Part shown: positions 44,487-53,796 of the stretch, piece after piece | Layout of the letters: each line of letters begins with the position of its first letter | Position numbering within the stretch: position 1 is the stretch's first letter | Source: Eubacterium ruminantium | GTDB lineage: Bacteria; Bacillota; Clostridia; Lachnospirales; Lachnospiraceae | Reading direction: 5' to 3' | Assembly: GCF_900167085.1 (NCBI RefSeq) | Contig: NZ_FUXA01000015.1 | Location: 1-59,729, forward strand | Length of the DNA stretch: 59,729 nt | The notes under the pieces: generated by a model | What the model was told of the DNA's origin: nothing | Seen by the model: only the letters and a program-made list of their open reading frames with translations | Database searches by the model: none | Translations under genes and position numbers: made by a program

Positions 44487-45332
44487 ATGGACATCGGTGC
44501 AAAATTACAGTTATATTTATCATATTCCTTCGTAAGATATGCAATCATAGTAGGAATACTTATAGCGCTTTGCTCGTCACTTCTCGGAGTTACTCTTGTG
44601 CTAAAGAGATATTCATTTATCGGTGACGGACTTTCGCATGTGGCTTTTGGTGCTATGGCGATAGCTTCTGTAATGAAGCTTTCAAATGTTAATTACCTGA
44701 CACTTCCGGTTACTATCATTTCAGCAATATTACTCCTTAGACTTGGACAGAATACAAAGATCAAAGGCGACGCTGCTATAGCGATGCTTTCCGTTGCGTC
44801 ACTCGCTATAGGATATATGCTGATGAATGTTTTCGCTTCAAAGGCAAATGTTTCCGGAGATGTCTGCAGTACGCTTTTCGGATCAATATCGATACTTACA
44901 CTTCAGAGATCGGATGTTAATCTTTGTATAGTTCTTTCCATTGCCGTAATAATTATATTTATCATTTTCTATAACAGATTTTTTGCTGTTACATTTGATG
45001 AGAATTTTGCAAAGGCAACCGGAGTAAAGTCCAATACATACAACCTTTTAATCGCTGTGATTACAGCAGTTATCATAGTTCTCGGAATGAATCTTGTCGG
45101 TTCGCTTCTCATTTCGGCGCTTATCATATTCCCTGCACTTTCTGCCATGAGACTTGTAAGGAATTTCAAGGGCGTTGTTATATTCTCTATGATAATTTCC
45201 GTTGTATGTGCATTTATTGGAATTATTGTTTCAATGTTGTATAATACACCTGTTGGTTCGACAATCGTAATCACAGATATGGTTGCATTCTTTATCTGCT
45301 TCATCGCAGGAAAGATCGCAGGAATCGATTAA
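44487..45332 (+). CDS. znuB: Zinc ABC transporter permease (ZnuB-like)
   Basis: This 281-residue membrane protein with about eight helices belongs to the metal ABC-3 family. It has CSSLLGVTLVLKRYSFIGDG, LSHVAFGAMA near the start, and the GMNLVGSLLISALIIFPALSA signature with SAMRL after it. It forms the channel for zinc delivered by the upstream lipoprotein. GGGAGG precedes the ATG, one base after the ATPase stop. A small lipoprotein gene follows 32 nt downstream. Confidence 0.94.
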   Translation: MDIGAKLQLYLSYSFVRYAIIVGILIALCSSLLGVTLVLKRYSFIGDGLSHVAFGAMAIASVMKLSNVNYLTLPVTIISAILLLRLGQNTKIKGDAAIAMLSVASLAIGYMLMNVFASKANVSGDVCSTLFGSISILTLQRSDVNLCIVLSIAVIIIFIIFYNRFFAVTFDENFAKATGVKSNTYNLLIAVITAVIIVLGMNLVGSLLISALIIFPALSAMRLVRNFKGVVIFSMIISVVCAFIGIIVSMLYNTPVGSTIVITDMVAFFICFIAGKIAGID

Positions 45333-45364
45333 GTATTTTCAAAAATTGAAAGAAGGTTTTGAGT

Positions 45365-46096
45365 TTGAAAAATTTAAAAAAATATGTTTCTGTAACGCTT
45401 AGTATCATCGCTTGTTTATCACTTTGTTCATGTGGAAAAGCAGGAACAGATTCGCGACTTGGACAGGGGAATCAGGTCGAAAATGTTGTTAATGAGAAGA
45501 TGAAAGAGGAAGATAAAGCTAAGACGGAAAATGCAGACGGAACAACTGCAACGACTGTGGTCGCAACTACAGAGGAAGCAACAGTTCCTCCGATGGCAGT
45601 AGTAACTACCGAACAGTCTTCTGAAACTACAGAGCAGAGTACAGCAACTACAGAAACTGCTTCAGGTGATAAGAAAAACGGAATGTGTGATATTCCTGAA
45701 TTTACAGTTAAACCTGAAGATGTGGATTATGATAATGTGGATATAGACATTACTCAGATGGACAGTTCCATGGTTTATGCAACTGTTTATCACATGGTTT
45801 ATAATCCTAAGGAATATGTTGGTAAGACAGTAAAGATAAACGGAAAATATTCTGTTGCATATTCAAATGATCCGGGCAATGACAATACATATCATTATTG
45901 TATAGTAAATGATGCTCAGGGGTGCTGCTCCCAGGGTATTGAATTTGTCTGCAATGACGGACATGATGTATATCCGGATGACTTCCCGGCAAATGAAGAA
46001 ATGATCGAAGTTACAGGTGTATTTGAGATGTATAGAGAAGGTGACTACACATATATCCGTCTTAATTATGCACATATGAATCCTGATCCGGCATAA
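45365..46096 (+). CDS. Lipoprotein with OB-like domain, possible zinc-handling partner
   Basis: This 243-residue lipoprotein (lipobox LCSC) has a Thr/Glu-rich linker to ~105 and a compact C-terminal domain of about 95 residues. The domain reads NPKEYVGKTVKINGKYSV, then YHYCIVNDAQGCCSQGIEF, and a late EMIEVTGVFEMY. The pattern VGKxVxIxG...CC...GxE...VxGxF resembles the C-terminal domain of the YcgQ/TIGR03943 family, members of which are zinc-regulated in Bacillus. The start is probably TTG at 45365, eight bases after AGAAGG. As the last gene of the zinc operon it may help metal capture; this is inference. Confidence 0.68.
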   Translation: MKNLKKYVSVTLSIIACLSLCSCGKAGTDSRLGQGNQVENVVNEKMKEEDKAKTENADGTTATTVVATTEEATVPPMAVVTTEQSSETTEQSTATTETASGDKKNGMCDIPEFTVKPEDVDYDNVDIDITQMDSSMVYATVYHMVYNPKEYVGKTVKINGKYSVAYSNDPGNDNTYHYCIVNDAQGCCSQGIEFVCNDGHDVYPDDFPANEEMIEVTGVFEMYREGDYTYIRLNYAHMNPDPA

Positions 46097-46186
46097 TGTG
46101 CACATCAAATCACAATTCGGTAAAATATACACATTATAATTCGGATTCAGTATAACGATACACGTGTGAATCCTGATCCGGTATAA
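46077..46186. repeat. Direct repeat copying the 3' end of the lipoprotein gene
   Basis: GAATCCTGATCCGG-ATAA occurs at the gene's stop codon (46079) and again about 90 bp later (near 46167), with degraded CAATTCGGTAAA and AATTCGGATTCAGTATAA units between. It is a decayed tandem array that begins in the last codons of the coding region. Confidence 0.6.
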
Positions 46187-46213
46187 CAAGTATCAGATAA
46201 TATCAGAACTAAA

Positions 46214-46251
46214 AAACCGACCTTACGTAAATTGTAAAGGCCGGTTTTTTT
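46214..46251 (+). terminator. Terminator of the zinc operon
   Basis: ACCGACCTTAC (46216-46226) pairs, with one mismatch and a bulge, to GTAAAGGCCGGT (46234-46245), followed by T7. It closes the zur-znuACB-lipoprotein unit. Confidence 0.85.
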
Positions 46252-46368
46252 GTGCCCGAAAAATGGTCATTTTCTCATAAGTTTAATTGAAATAAGATAG
46301 TTGTTATGGTAATATATCAATGATTTTATTTAAAAATATGAATTTAGATTTTTCGGAGGATAATTACA

Positions 46369-46977
46369 GTGAGTGACATGAATATTGTATGTTTGGATCT
46401 TGAAGGAGTACTTGTACCTGAGATATGGATTGCATTTGCAGAAGCAAGTGGAATTCCTGAACTTAAGAGAACAACAAGAGATGAACCTGATTACGATAAA
46501 CTTATGAATTGGAGAATCGGAATCCTTAAGGAACATGGTCTTGGACTTAAGGAGATTCAGGATACTATTGAGAAGATAGATCCACTTCCGGGCGCAAAGG
46601 AGTTCCTCGACAGCCTTAAGGAACTTACACAGGTTATCATTATAAGTGATACCTTCACACAGTTTGCTAAGCCTCTTATGAAGAAGCTCGGATGGCCAAC
46701 AATATTCTGCAATACTCTTGAAGTTGCGGATAATGGTGAGATCACAGGATTCAAGATGAGATGTGAGCAGTCAAAGCTTTCTACAGTTAAGGCTCTTCAG
46801 TCTGTTGGATTTACAACTATAGCAAGTGGTGACAGCCATAACGATCTTGGTATGATCAAGGCAAGTAAGGCAGGATTCTTATTCAGATCAACAGATGCTA
46901 TCAAGTCAGAGTATCCTGAACTTCAGGCATTTGAAGAGTATGATGAGCTTCTTGATGCTATAAAGAAAGCTTTATAA
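46369..46977 (+). CDS. thrH: Phosphoserine phosphatase / homoserine phosphotransferase (ThrH-like HAD)
   Basis: This 202-residue HAD enzyme has motif I CLDLEGVLVPE (the second Asp of DxD is Glu, as in ThrH), motif II IIISDTF and motif IV ASGDSHNDLGMI. ThrH from Pseudomonas transfers phosphate from phosphoserine to homoserine and also acts as a phosphoserine phosphatase. The PEIWIAFAEASGIPELKRTT stretch is typical. The start is GTG at 46369, nine bases after GGAGG; the ATG three codons later is too far from that site. The next gene starts 16 nt after the stop. Confidence 0.88.
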   Translation: MSDMNIVCLDLEGVLVPEIWIAFAEASGIPELKRTTRDEPDYDKLMNWRIGILKEHGLGLKEIQDTIEKIDPLPGAKEFLDSLKELTQVIIISDTFTQFAKPLMKKLGWPTIFCNTLEVADNGEITGFKMRCEQSKLSTVKALQSVGFTTIASGDSHNDLGMIKASKAGFLFRSTDAIKSEYPELQAFEEYDELLDAIKKAL

Positions 46978-46993
46978 TTATTTGGGAGGAAAT

Positions 46994-47710
46994 ATGGCTG
47001 AAAAGATTTATACCATACCGGTCAATGATGCTTTTAACAGTGGGTGCGAGTGTCCGCTTTGCAAACTCTATACAGATCTTGAGAGAGAATCCATAGATTT
47101 CACTATGGGGCCAAGCTATATGGAGGATGATAACCGTGCAGTGACGGATAAGATGTGGTTTTGTCCGACTCACGTAAGGATGCTTTATGCTGAGAAGAAT
47201 CGTCTCGGACTTGCCCTTATGATGAATACTCATACCAATAAGGTCATCAAAGATCTTAGAGAAGCAGTAAGTAAAGGGCATGGAACAAAGTCAGGACTTT
47301 TCAGTAAGGCCGGCAAATCAGCTGTAGGAACTTATATAGATAATCTTGAAGAAAGCTGTTTTATCTGTGACAGAATCAACAAGATTTTTCCGAGATATAT
47401 AGATACTATTTTCCATATGTGGAAAAATGATAAAGACTTTATCCCTAAGTTTAAGGAAAGCAAGGGCTTTTGCACTTATCATTTCGGAATCCTTTATGAC
47501 GAGGCTCCGAATAAACTTAAGGGTAAGCAGTTAGACGAATTTACGGATGCTCTTGTTAAGGTTTACTTCGATAATATCGAAAGAGTAAATGGCGATGTGA
47601 GCTGGTTTATCGATAAGTATGATTATCGGAATAATGATGCACCGTGGAAAAACTCAAAAGATGCACTTCCAAGAGGCATCATAAAGAGCAGTCATACAAT
47701 TATAGAATAA
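46994..47710 (+). CDS. DUF6062-family protein
   Basis: This 238-residue protein resembles the clostridial DUF6062 family, of unknown function. Two cysteine-pair motifs are visible: CECPLCKLY near residue 17 with a partner CPTHVRML, and CFICDRI near 121 with CTYHFGIL. The pattern CxxC...C..H repeated twice suggests two zinc or Fe-S sites. GGGAGGAAAT precedes the ATG at 46994. It lies 16 nt after the thrH-like gene and before the M16C peptidase gene. Confidence 0.75.
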   Translation: MAEKIYTIPVNDAFNSGCECPLCKLYTDLERESIDFTMGPSYMEDDNRAVTDKMWFCPTHVRMLYAEKNRLGLALMMNTHTNKVIKDLREAVSKGHGTKSGLFSKAGKSAVGTYIDNLEESCFICDRINKIFPRYIDTIFHMWKNDKDFIPKFKESKGFCTYHFGILYDEAPNKLKGKQLDEFTDALVKVYFDNIERVNGDVSWFIDKYDYRNNDAPWKNSKDALPRGIIKSSHTIIE

Positions 47711-47723
47711 TAAGAGAATTATG

Positions 47724-47757
47724 CGGTGCCGATAAAAAGGCACCGTTGTCTCTATTT
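47724..47757 (+). terminator. Hairpin, weak terminator before the M16C gene
   Basis: CGGTGCC (47724-47730) and GGCACCG (47739-47745) form a perfect stem with an 8-nt loop, followed by a T-rich but interrupted tail (TTGTCTCTATTT). It overlaps the upstream extension of the peptidase reading frame. Confidence 0.6.
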
Positions 47758-47779
47758 GAATAGAAAGAGAGAAAGTGAA

Positions 47780-50701
47780 TTGTTAAATACAGATAAGATT
47801 AAGAATTATACCATAATTGAGAAAAAGGAACTTCCTGAGGTTTCGGGAACAGGATATCTTCTTAGGCATGATAAGACAAAAGCAAGAGTTATGCTTATTG
47901 ATAATGCTGATGAGAATAAAGTTTTTTGTATTGGTTTCAGGACACCGCCTTCAAACAGTAAAGGTGTTCAGCATATCATAGAGCATACTGTTCTTTGCGG
48001 ATCGAAGAAATATCCGGTAAAGGATCCCTTTGCTGAACTTTGCAAAAGTTCGCTTAATACATTTCTTAATGCGATGACATATCCTGATAAGACTGTTTAC
48101 CCTGTTGCAAGCTGCAATGATAAGGATTTCCAGAATCTTATGGATGTCTATCTTGACGCTGTATTTAATCCTGATATTTATGATATTCCTGAGATATTTA
48201 AGCAGGAAGGATGGCATTATGAGATGGAGAGTTTAGATTCTCCGCTTACTATCAATGGTGTTGTTTATAACGAAATGAAGGGATCATTCTCTTCAGCGGA
48301 TGCTATAGTTGAGCAGTCAATAGAGAAGTCTCTCTATCCGGATAGCATTTATTCCCTTGTTTCAGGAGGGCTTCCTGAGGACATTCCGTCTTTAACAAGA
48401 GAAGAATATCTCGACTGTCATAGCAAGTATTATCATCCTTCAAACAGTTATATTTACCTTTACGGTGATATGGACTTTAATGAGAAGCTTGATTATATCG
48501 ATAAAGAATACCTTGCAGGATATGATTATCTTGAAGTTGATTCCGAGATAAAAGAGCAGAAGGCTTTCGATGCTCCGAAGGAATATACTTCATTTTATTC
48601 TCTTTCAGAAGATGAAGATTTAGAAGACAATACATATCTCACATACAATACTGTGATCGGTAAGAGTACCGATATAACTCTTAATACTGCATTTGATGTA
48701 CTTTGCTATACACTTCTTGATGCGCCGGGAGCACCTCTCAAGAAGGCTATAGTTGACGCGGGAATCTGTGCGGAAGTTGAGAGTAATTACGAAGATGAGA
48801 TCATGCAGCCGGAATTCTCTATAGTTGCAAGAAATTCGGATGAAAAATATAAAGATAAATTCATTTCAATAATAAATGATACCCTCGAAGAGATTATCTC
48901 AAAGGGACTTGATAAGAAGGCTCTTACAGCTGCGATAAATCATTTTGATTTCAGACATAAGGAAGCAAATTACGGACGTTATCCAAAGGGACTTATGCTT
49001 ATCCTCGATGCATTCGGAAGCTGGCTTTATGATGAGAGTGAAGCATTTACAAGATTTTCTCTCAACGGTGTATTTGACGTGCTTCGTTCCCATGTAGATG
49101 ATGGATATTTTGAAGATATAATCAGGAAATATATCCTTGAAAATAATCATAAGTCATACGGTGTGACAAAGCCTGCTTATAATCTCGGAAGAGAAAGCGA
49201 AGAGAAGCTGAGAGAAAAACTCGAAGCTATCAGAAGCAAGATGACTGATGAAGAAAAGCAGAAGGTTGTCGAAGATACTATAAATCTTAAAGCTTATCAG
49301 GAAGAGCCGTCATCTGAAGAAGATCTTATGAAGATTCCTGTTCTCACTATCGAGGATATCAAGAAAGAGGCAAGAAAGCCTAAGAACCGTGAGACTTTTG
49401 TGGACGGTGTTAAGACTATCCATCATGATATTTTTACAAATGGAATTTCATATGTGAATCTTAACTTTGATGCGAATGACCTTGTGGATGAAGAGATATA
49501 TGCAATGTCTCTTTTATGCGAAATCCTTAAATTCGTTGATACGGATCTTCATACATCAAGAGAACTTTCCGGAGAGATCGATCTTGAAACAGGTGGAATC
49601 GGTTTCGGCGTAGGAGTATTTGCAAAGGAAAATGGTGAGCCGTATTCTTATTTCTTCGGTAAGTTTAAGAGTTTTGATGATAAACTGAAAGAAGGATTTG
49701 CTCTTCTTAAAGAGATACTTTTCAGTTCGCATATCACTGACAGAAAGAGACTTAAGGAGATAGTAGCTGAGACAAAGTCCAATATAAGACTTGACCTTGT
49801 TGAATCAGGACAGATCACTTCAACTCTCAGAGCTGCTTCTTATATTTCTAAGACAAATTATATTAAAGAAAAGCAGGAAGGAATCGATTTCTACAGATTC
49901 CTTGATGATATAGATAAAGATTTTGATAACAGATATGAAGGCCTTGCAAAGCTTCTTAAAGGTACACTCAAGAAGCTTCTCAGAAAGGATGCTCTGACTG
50001 TTTCATTTACATCGGATAAGAAACCGGAAGATGTACTCAGCGGACTTTTGGGAGATATCTATAAAGACTTCTCTGATGAGAAGGTAGGTAACACTCCTGA
50101 GATTAAGCTTTCAGTGAAAAATGAAGGCTTCACTGCAGCTTCGGATGTACAGTATGTTGCATCAGTGGGAGATTACAAGAAGGAAGGCCTTGCATATAAT
50201 GGTGCACTTAATGTGCTCAGAATCATTTTCGGATATGATTATCTTTGGATAAGAGTAAGAGTTAAAGGCGGAGCTTACGGATGTTCCGGAAGTTTCAGCA
50301 GAAGCGGAATCGCCAGTATGTATTCTTACAGAGATCCAAATCTTAAAGAAACAATTGATATATTTAATGATGCATATAAATATGTTCAGGAATTTGATGT
50401 ATCTGACAGAGAGATGACAAAGTATGTTATCGGAACCATCGGAAGTATGGATACGCCATTTACACCACAGTCTGAAGCTTCATTTTCATTTGCATGTTAC
50501 CTTATGGGTATCACTGATGAGCAGCTTCAGAGAGAAAGAGATGAAGTTATAAATGCAGACCAGAGTGTTATCAGAAGCCTTGCTCCTTATGTAAAGGTTA
50601 TTGCCGACAGTAATGTTATCTGTGCGGTTGGAAATGAAGATAAGATAAAGTTGGCAGCTGATATATTTGGAAAAGTGGAGAATATTTATGCAGGAAGATA
50701 A
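47780..50701 (+). CDS. M16C-family zinc metallopeptidase (presequence protease-like)
   Basis: This 973-residue protein has the inverted zinc motif HIIEH at 65-69 (QHIIEHTVLCGS) in the first of four homologous domains, as in PreP/Cym1 and the bacterial insulinase-like peptidases. RVKGGAYGCSG near 830 is the conserved Arg/Tyr region of the last domain that binds substrate. No signal peptide; it would degrade peptides in the cytoplasm. I place the start at TTG 47780, after GAGAGAAAG, because the only earlier starts lie in the hairpin. The stop overlaps the era start by 14 nt. Confidence 0.92.
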   Translation: MLNTDKIKNYTIIEKKELPEVSGTGYLLRHDKTKARVMLIDNADENKVFCIGFRTPPSNSKGVQHIIEHTVLCGSKKYPVKDPFAELCKSSLNTFLNAMTYPDKTVYPVASCNDKDFQNLMDVYLDAVFNPDIYDIPEIFKQEGWHYEMESLDSPLTINGVVYNEMKGSFSSADAIVEQSIEKSLYPDSIYSLVSGGLPEDIPSLTREEYLDCHSKYYHPSNSYIYLYGDMDFNEKLDYIDKEYLAGYDYLEVDSEIKEQKAFDAPKEYTSFYSLSEDEDLEDNTYLTYNTVIGKSTDITLNTAFDVLCYTLLDAPGAPLKKAIVDAGICAEVESNYEDEIMQPEFSIVARNSDEKYKDKFISIINDTLEEIISKGLDKKALTAAINHFDFRHKEANYGRYPKGLMLILDAFGSWLYDESEAFTRFSLNGVFDVLRSHVDDGYFEDIIRKYILENNHKSYGVTKPAYNLGRESEEKLREKLEAIRSKMTDEEKQKVVEDTINLKAYQEEPSSEEDLMKIPVLTIEDIKKEARKPKNRETFVDGVKTIHHDIFTNGISYVNLNFDANDLVDEEIYAMSLLCEILKFVDTDLHTSRELSGEIDLETGGIGFGVGVFAKENGEPYSYFFGKFKSFDDKLKEGFALLKEILFSSHITDRKRLKEIVAETKSNIRLDLVESGQITSTLRAASYISKTNYIKEKQEGIDFYRFLDDIDKDFDNRYEGLAKLLKGTLKKLLRKDALTVSFTSDKKPEDVLSGLLGDIYKDFSDEKVGNTPEIKLSVKNEGFTAASDVQYVASVGDYKKEGLAYNGALNVLRIIFGYDYLWIRVRVKGGAYGCSGSFSRSGIASMYSYRDPNLKETIDIFNDAYKYVQEFDVSDREMTKYVIGTIGSMDTPFTPQSEASFSFACYLMGITDEQLQRERDEVINADQSVIRSLAPYVKVIADSNVICAVGNEDKIKLAADIFGKVENIYAGR

Positions 50702-51596
50702 GAAATTCAGATCAGGATTTGTAGCAATAATCGGTCGTCCTAACGTTGGTAAATCAACACTTATGAATTGCATTATCGGACAGAAGATAGCGATAATGAG
50801 TTCGAAGGCTCAGACCACAAGAAAGAGAATTGAGACTGTATATACAAATGACGAAGGACAGATTGTTTTCCTTGATACACCGGGAATGAACAGATCAAGA
50901 AATAAGCTTGGCGATTTTATGGTAAATGAAGTTTCAAGTGCATTTTCGGATGCTGATGTTGTTATGTGGATCATTGAACCGGGAGACAGGATCAGTGCCG
51001 GGGAACAGGAGATTGCCGAGAAGCTTGCCGGTGTTAAAAAACCTGTGATCCTTGTTATCAACAAGGTGGATGTAAATACAGATGAGGAAGTATTTAAGAC
51101 TATAGATATCTATAAAGATGTTCTTGATTTTACGGATATCGTTCCTGTTTCGGCTCTCCGCGAGAAGAACAGAGAAGAACTTATAAATGTAATTATCAAA
51201 AATCTTCCTGAAGGACCTATGTACTATGATGAAGATACAGTTACAGAAGAGACAGAAAGGGATATCTGTGCTGAACTCATCAGAGAGCAGGCACTTCAAA
51301 AACTTGATAAAGAGATACCCCACGGAATAGCTGTCGAGATAGATACAATGAAAGTAAGACCTGACGGAAGGATTACTGATGTAGAAGCAACTATCATCTG
51401 TGAGAGAGACAGTCATAAGGGAATCATCATCGGTAAAGGCGGCGCCATGCTTAAGCGTATAGGAACGGGCGCAAGAATCGAGATGGAGAAACTCCTGATG
51501 ACTAAAGTTAATCTCAAACTTTTTGTCAAAGTAAGACGTGACTGGAGAGACAATCAGAATATGCTGAGAAACTTCGGTTACAGCGATAAAAGATAG
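50688..51596 (+). CDS. era: GTPase Era
   Basis: This 302-residue essential GTPase helps 16S rRNA maturation and 30S assembly. The G1 motif is GRPNVGKST, G3 DTPGM and G4 NKVD. A C-terminal KH domain has GIIIGKGGAMLKRIGTGAR, which binds the 3' end of 16S rRNA. ATG 50688 follows GTGGAG and overlaps the peptidase gene by 14 nt. The recO gene follows, a common order in Clostridia. Confidence 0.97.
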   Translation: MQEDKKFRSGFVAIIGRPNVGKSTLMNCIIGQKIAIMSSKAQTTRKRIETVYTNDEGQIVFLDTPGMNRSRNKLGDFMVNEVSSAFSDADVVMWIIEPGDRISAGEQEIAEKLAGVKKPVILVINKVDVNTDEEVFKTIDIYKDVLDFTDIVPVSALREKNREELINVIIKNLPEGPMYYDEDTVTEETERDICAELIREQALQKLDKEIPHGIAVEIDTMKVRPDGRITDVEATIICERDSHKGIIIGKGGAMLKRIGTGARIEMEKLLMTKVNLKLFVKVRRDWRDNQNMLRNFGYSDKR

Positions 51597-51641
51597 TTAA
51601 GGGCCTTTTTTGACGGGGCATAAATATTCCGGGAGAATGAT

Positions 51642-52298
51642 ATGGATCAGGAGATAACAGAAAAAGGCATAGTTCTAAATGCGAGTCCTTTTGGCGAATA
51701 TGGCAAAAGGCTCGTTATACTTACAGGCAGAGAGGGAAGGATAACTGTATTTGCCAACAATATAAGAAGGCAGACCTCGAGACTTACTGCAGCAGGACAG
51801 AGCTTCGTTATGGGGGAATTCAAACTTCGCCCGGGCAGGGACAGCTATACACTTCTTTCTGCTGAGATAGAAGAAAGCTTTATCGAATTATCTTATGATA
51901 TCGACAAAATGTGTTATGCATCATATTTCTGTGAATTTACGTCATATTATACGAGGGAAGGGCTGGCAGCGGTTGACGAGTTGAACCTTTTATATCTTGC
52001 ATTTAAATCCCTCTTACGAGAAGAGATATCCGACAGGACAGTGAGACTAATATTTGAATTAAAACTCATGGATATAGAAGGAGAAGTCCCTGAAGTGGAA
52101 AGTATGGAAGGACTCAAAGAAGACGAACGTTATGTTCTTGCTACTATACTTTCTGCATCCATTGGAAGTGTATTTTCATTTGACCTTGCGGAAGACCTTC
52201 TGGAAAGACTTGAGAAGATCAGCCAAAGACTGATCAAAAAAAATGTAGACAGAGAATTTAGATCCCTGGAAATACTAAGAAATGTTATTTGGACATAA
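51642..52298 (+). CDS. recO: DNA repair protein RecO
   Basis: This 218-residue recombination mediator has an N-terminal OB fold (EKGIVLNASPFGEYGKRLVI, then LTGREGRITVFANNIRR). A helical domain follows. RecO loads RecA onto SSB-coated DNA together with RecR. It is shorter than typical (~250 residues) and lacks the C-terminal four-cysteine zinc site found in many RecO proteins. It lies 45 nt downstream of era and is closed by a terminator. Confidence 0.9.
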   Translation: MDQEITEKGIVLNASPFGEYGKRLVILTGREGRITVFANNIRRQTSRLTAAGQSFVMGEFKLRPGRDSYTLLSAEIEESFIELSYDIDKMCYASYFCEFTSYYTREGLAAVDELNLLYLAFKSLLREEISDRTVRLIFELKLMDIEGEVPEVESMEGLKEDERYVLATILSASIGSVFSFDLAEDLLERLEKISQRLIKKNVDREFRSLEILRNVIWT

Positions 52299-52304
52299 AA
52301 AAAC

Positions 52305-52328
52305 CGCCGTATGAACGGCGATTTTTTT
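52305..52328 (+). terminator. Terminator after recO
   Basis: CGCCGT (52305-52310), loop ATGA, ACGGCG (52315-52320), then A and seven T. A short A tract on its 5' side could also allow termination on the minus strand. Confidence 0.9.
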
Positions 52329-52331
52329 AAA

Positions 52332-52358
52332 CTATGAAAATTATGAAAACTATGAAAA
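52332..52358. repeat. Three 9-bp repeats (CTATGAAAA)
   Basis: CTATGAAAA, TTATGAAAA, CTATGAAAA occur in tandem directly after the recO terminator. It is a short microsatellite in a non-coding gap. Confidence 0.75.
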
Positions 52359-52495
52359 GAAGAATTGTTTTTCTCTTTCGATGTACTTATAGTACTATTT
52401 AAATATGAACTAAGTGTGACATTCAATAAAATTATTTGTAAATAATAAGTTGCAAAAAATATTTATAATTATCATAGATGAAGGAGGAGTTTTAT

Positions 52496-53704
52496 ATGAA
52501 ATTACCGCAGATTATCAATAGTTTACTTGAAACAGACCTCTATAAATTCAGTATGGGAATGACTATTTATCATCAATTTCCTTCCTACAGAACAACATGG
52601 ACTTTCAAATGCAGGAATACTGATGTGCATTTTACAGAGGAAATGGTTGAAGAGATAAGAGAGCAGATAAAGGCATATTGCGATATTAAATTCACAGAAG
52701 AAGAACTTAATTATCTGAAGAAAATTAAATGGCTGAAGGAAGACTATGTAGATTTCCTCAGACTGTGGCATCCGAGATTTGAGGACTTCGAGATAAATGA
52801 TGATGCGGAGTGCGGACTTTCAATAGAAGCAAAGGGAACCTGGGTTAATTCCTCAATGTACGAAATCCCAACTCTTGCCATCGTAAATGAAGTATATTTC
52901 AGAATGGCTTATGATTATGATGAACTTATGGATTCATTTAAGGAAAAGCTTTCTGAAAAATGCAGAAGGATAAGCGAGAACAGCGTTCATCTCGGAACCT
53001 TCTCAGAGTTCGGATTACGAAGACGTCTTTCAGGGGAAGCACAGGAACTTGCGGTTAAAAAGATAAATGAAGCAGTTAAGGGCTCCGGTTCATCATTCAT
53101 CGGAACAAGCAATGTATATCTTGCGAAGAAATATAACCTCACTCCTGTAGGAACAATGGCTCATGAATATATCATGTGCGTTGGACAGGGTGATAATAAG
53201 CATAATGCCGCATATTCAAACTGGTATGCACTTAATGCATGGATCAGAGAATATTCCGTACTTAATGGAATAGCACTTACGGATACAGTAACAACAGATA
53301 TTTTCCTTCGCGATTTTCAGCTTACATTTGCAACTATGTTCAATGGCGTTCGTCACGATTCGGGAGATCCGTACGAATGGGGCGAGAAGATGATAAAGCA
53401 TTATGAATCATTAGGAATCGATCCTAAGACAAAGTCACTTCTTTTCTCAGACAGTCTGGACTTCGATAAGGCTTCAGCGCTGTATGATCATTTCAGTGAC
53501 AGAATAAAAGTTGCATTCGGAATAGGAACATATATTTCAAATGATACTAAAGTCAAAGCACTCAATATAGTAATGAAGACAACAGAATGTAACGGTCATC
53601 CTGTTGCCAAGATCTCAGATACTCCGGGCAAGGGAATGTGCAAAGATCCTTCATATGTTGACTATCTAACAAGGACTCTGGACTGGAGACTTAATCATGA
53701 GTGA
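52496..53704 (+). CDS. pncB: Nicotinate phosphoribosyltransferase
   Basis: This 402-residue enzyme joins nicotinate to PRPP to give nicotinate mononucleotide in NAD salvage. Conserved parts are ETDLYKFSMGMTIYHQFP at the start, FGLRRRLSGEAQELA, FIGTSNVYLAKKYNLTPVGT with MAHEY, and FNGVRHDSGDPYEWG in the PRPP/ribose region. AAGGAGGAG lies before ATG 52496; the ATG at 52478 precedes this site and is rejected. The nicotinamidase-like gene at 22063 would supply its substrate. The leader gap of ~130 nt is AT-rich. Confidence 0.95.
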   Translation: MKLPQIINSLLETDLYKFSMGMTIYHQFPSYRTTWTFKCRNTDVHFTEEMVEEIREQIKAYCDIKFTEEELNYLKKIKWLKEDYVDFLRLWHPRFEDFEINDDAECGLSIEAKGTWVNSSMYEIPTLAIVNEVYFRMAYDYDELMDSFKEKLSEKCRRISENSVHLGTFSEFGLRRRLSGEAQELAVKKINEAVKGSGSSFIGTSNVYLAKKYNLTPVGTMAHEYIMCVGQGDNKHNAAYSNWYALNAWIREYSVLNGIALTDTVTTDIFLRDFQLTFATMFNGVRHDSGDPYEWGEKMIKHYESLGIDPKTKSLLFSDSLDFDKASALYDHFSDRIKVAFGIGTYISNDTKVKALNIVMKTTECNGHPVAKISDTPGKGMCKDPSYVDYLTRTLDWRLNHE

Positions 53705-53725
53705 TCAGTTAAAATAAAAAAGTTA

Positions 53726-53754
53726 TTGAACGTTAACCGACTCTCCTGTATAAT
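53726..53754 (+). promoter_or_regulatory. Strong promoter before the DUF4214 gene
   Basis: TTGAAC (53726-53731), a 17-bp spacer, TATAAT (53749-53754). It leaves a short leader of about 35 nt before the ATG at 53797. Confidence 0.82.
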
Positions 53755-53796
53755 ATGACACGTTATTGTATTTATATGAATTACAGGAGGAAAAAA

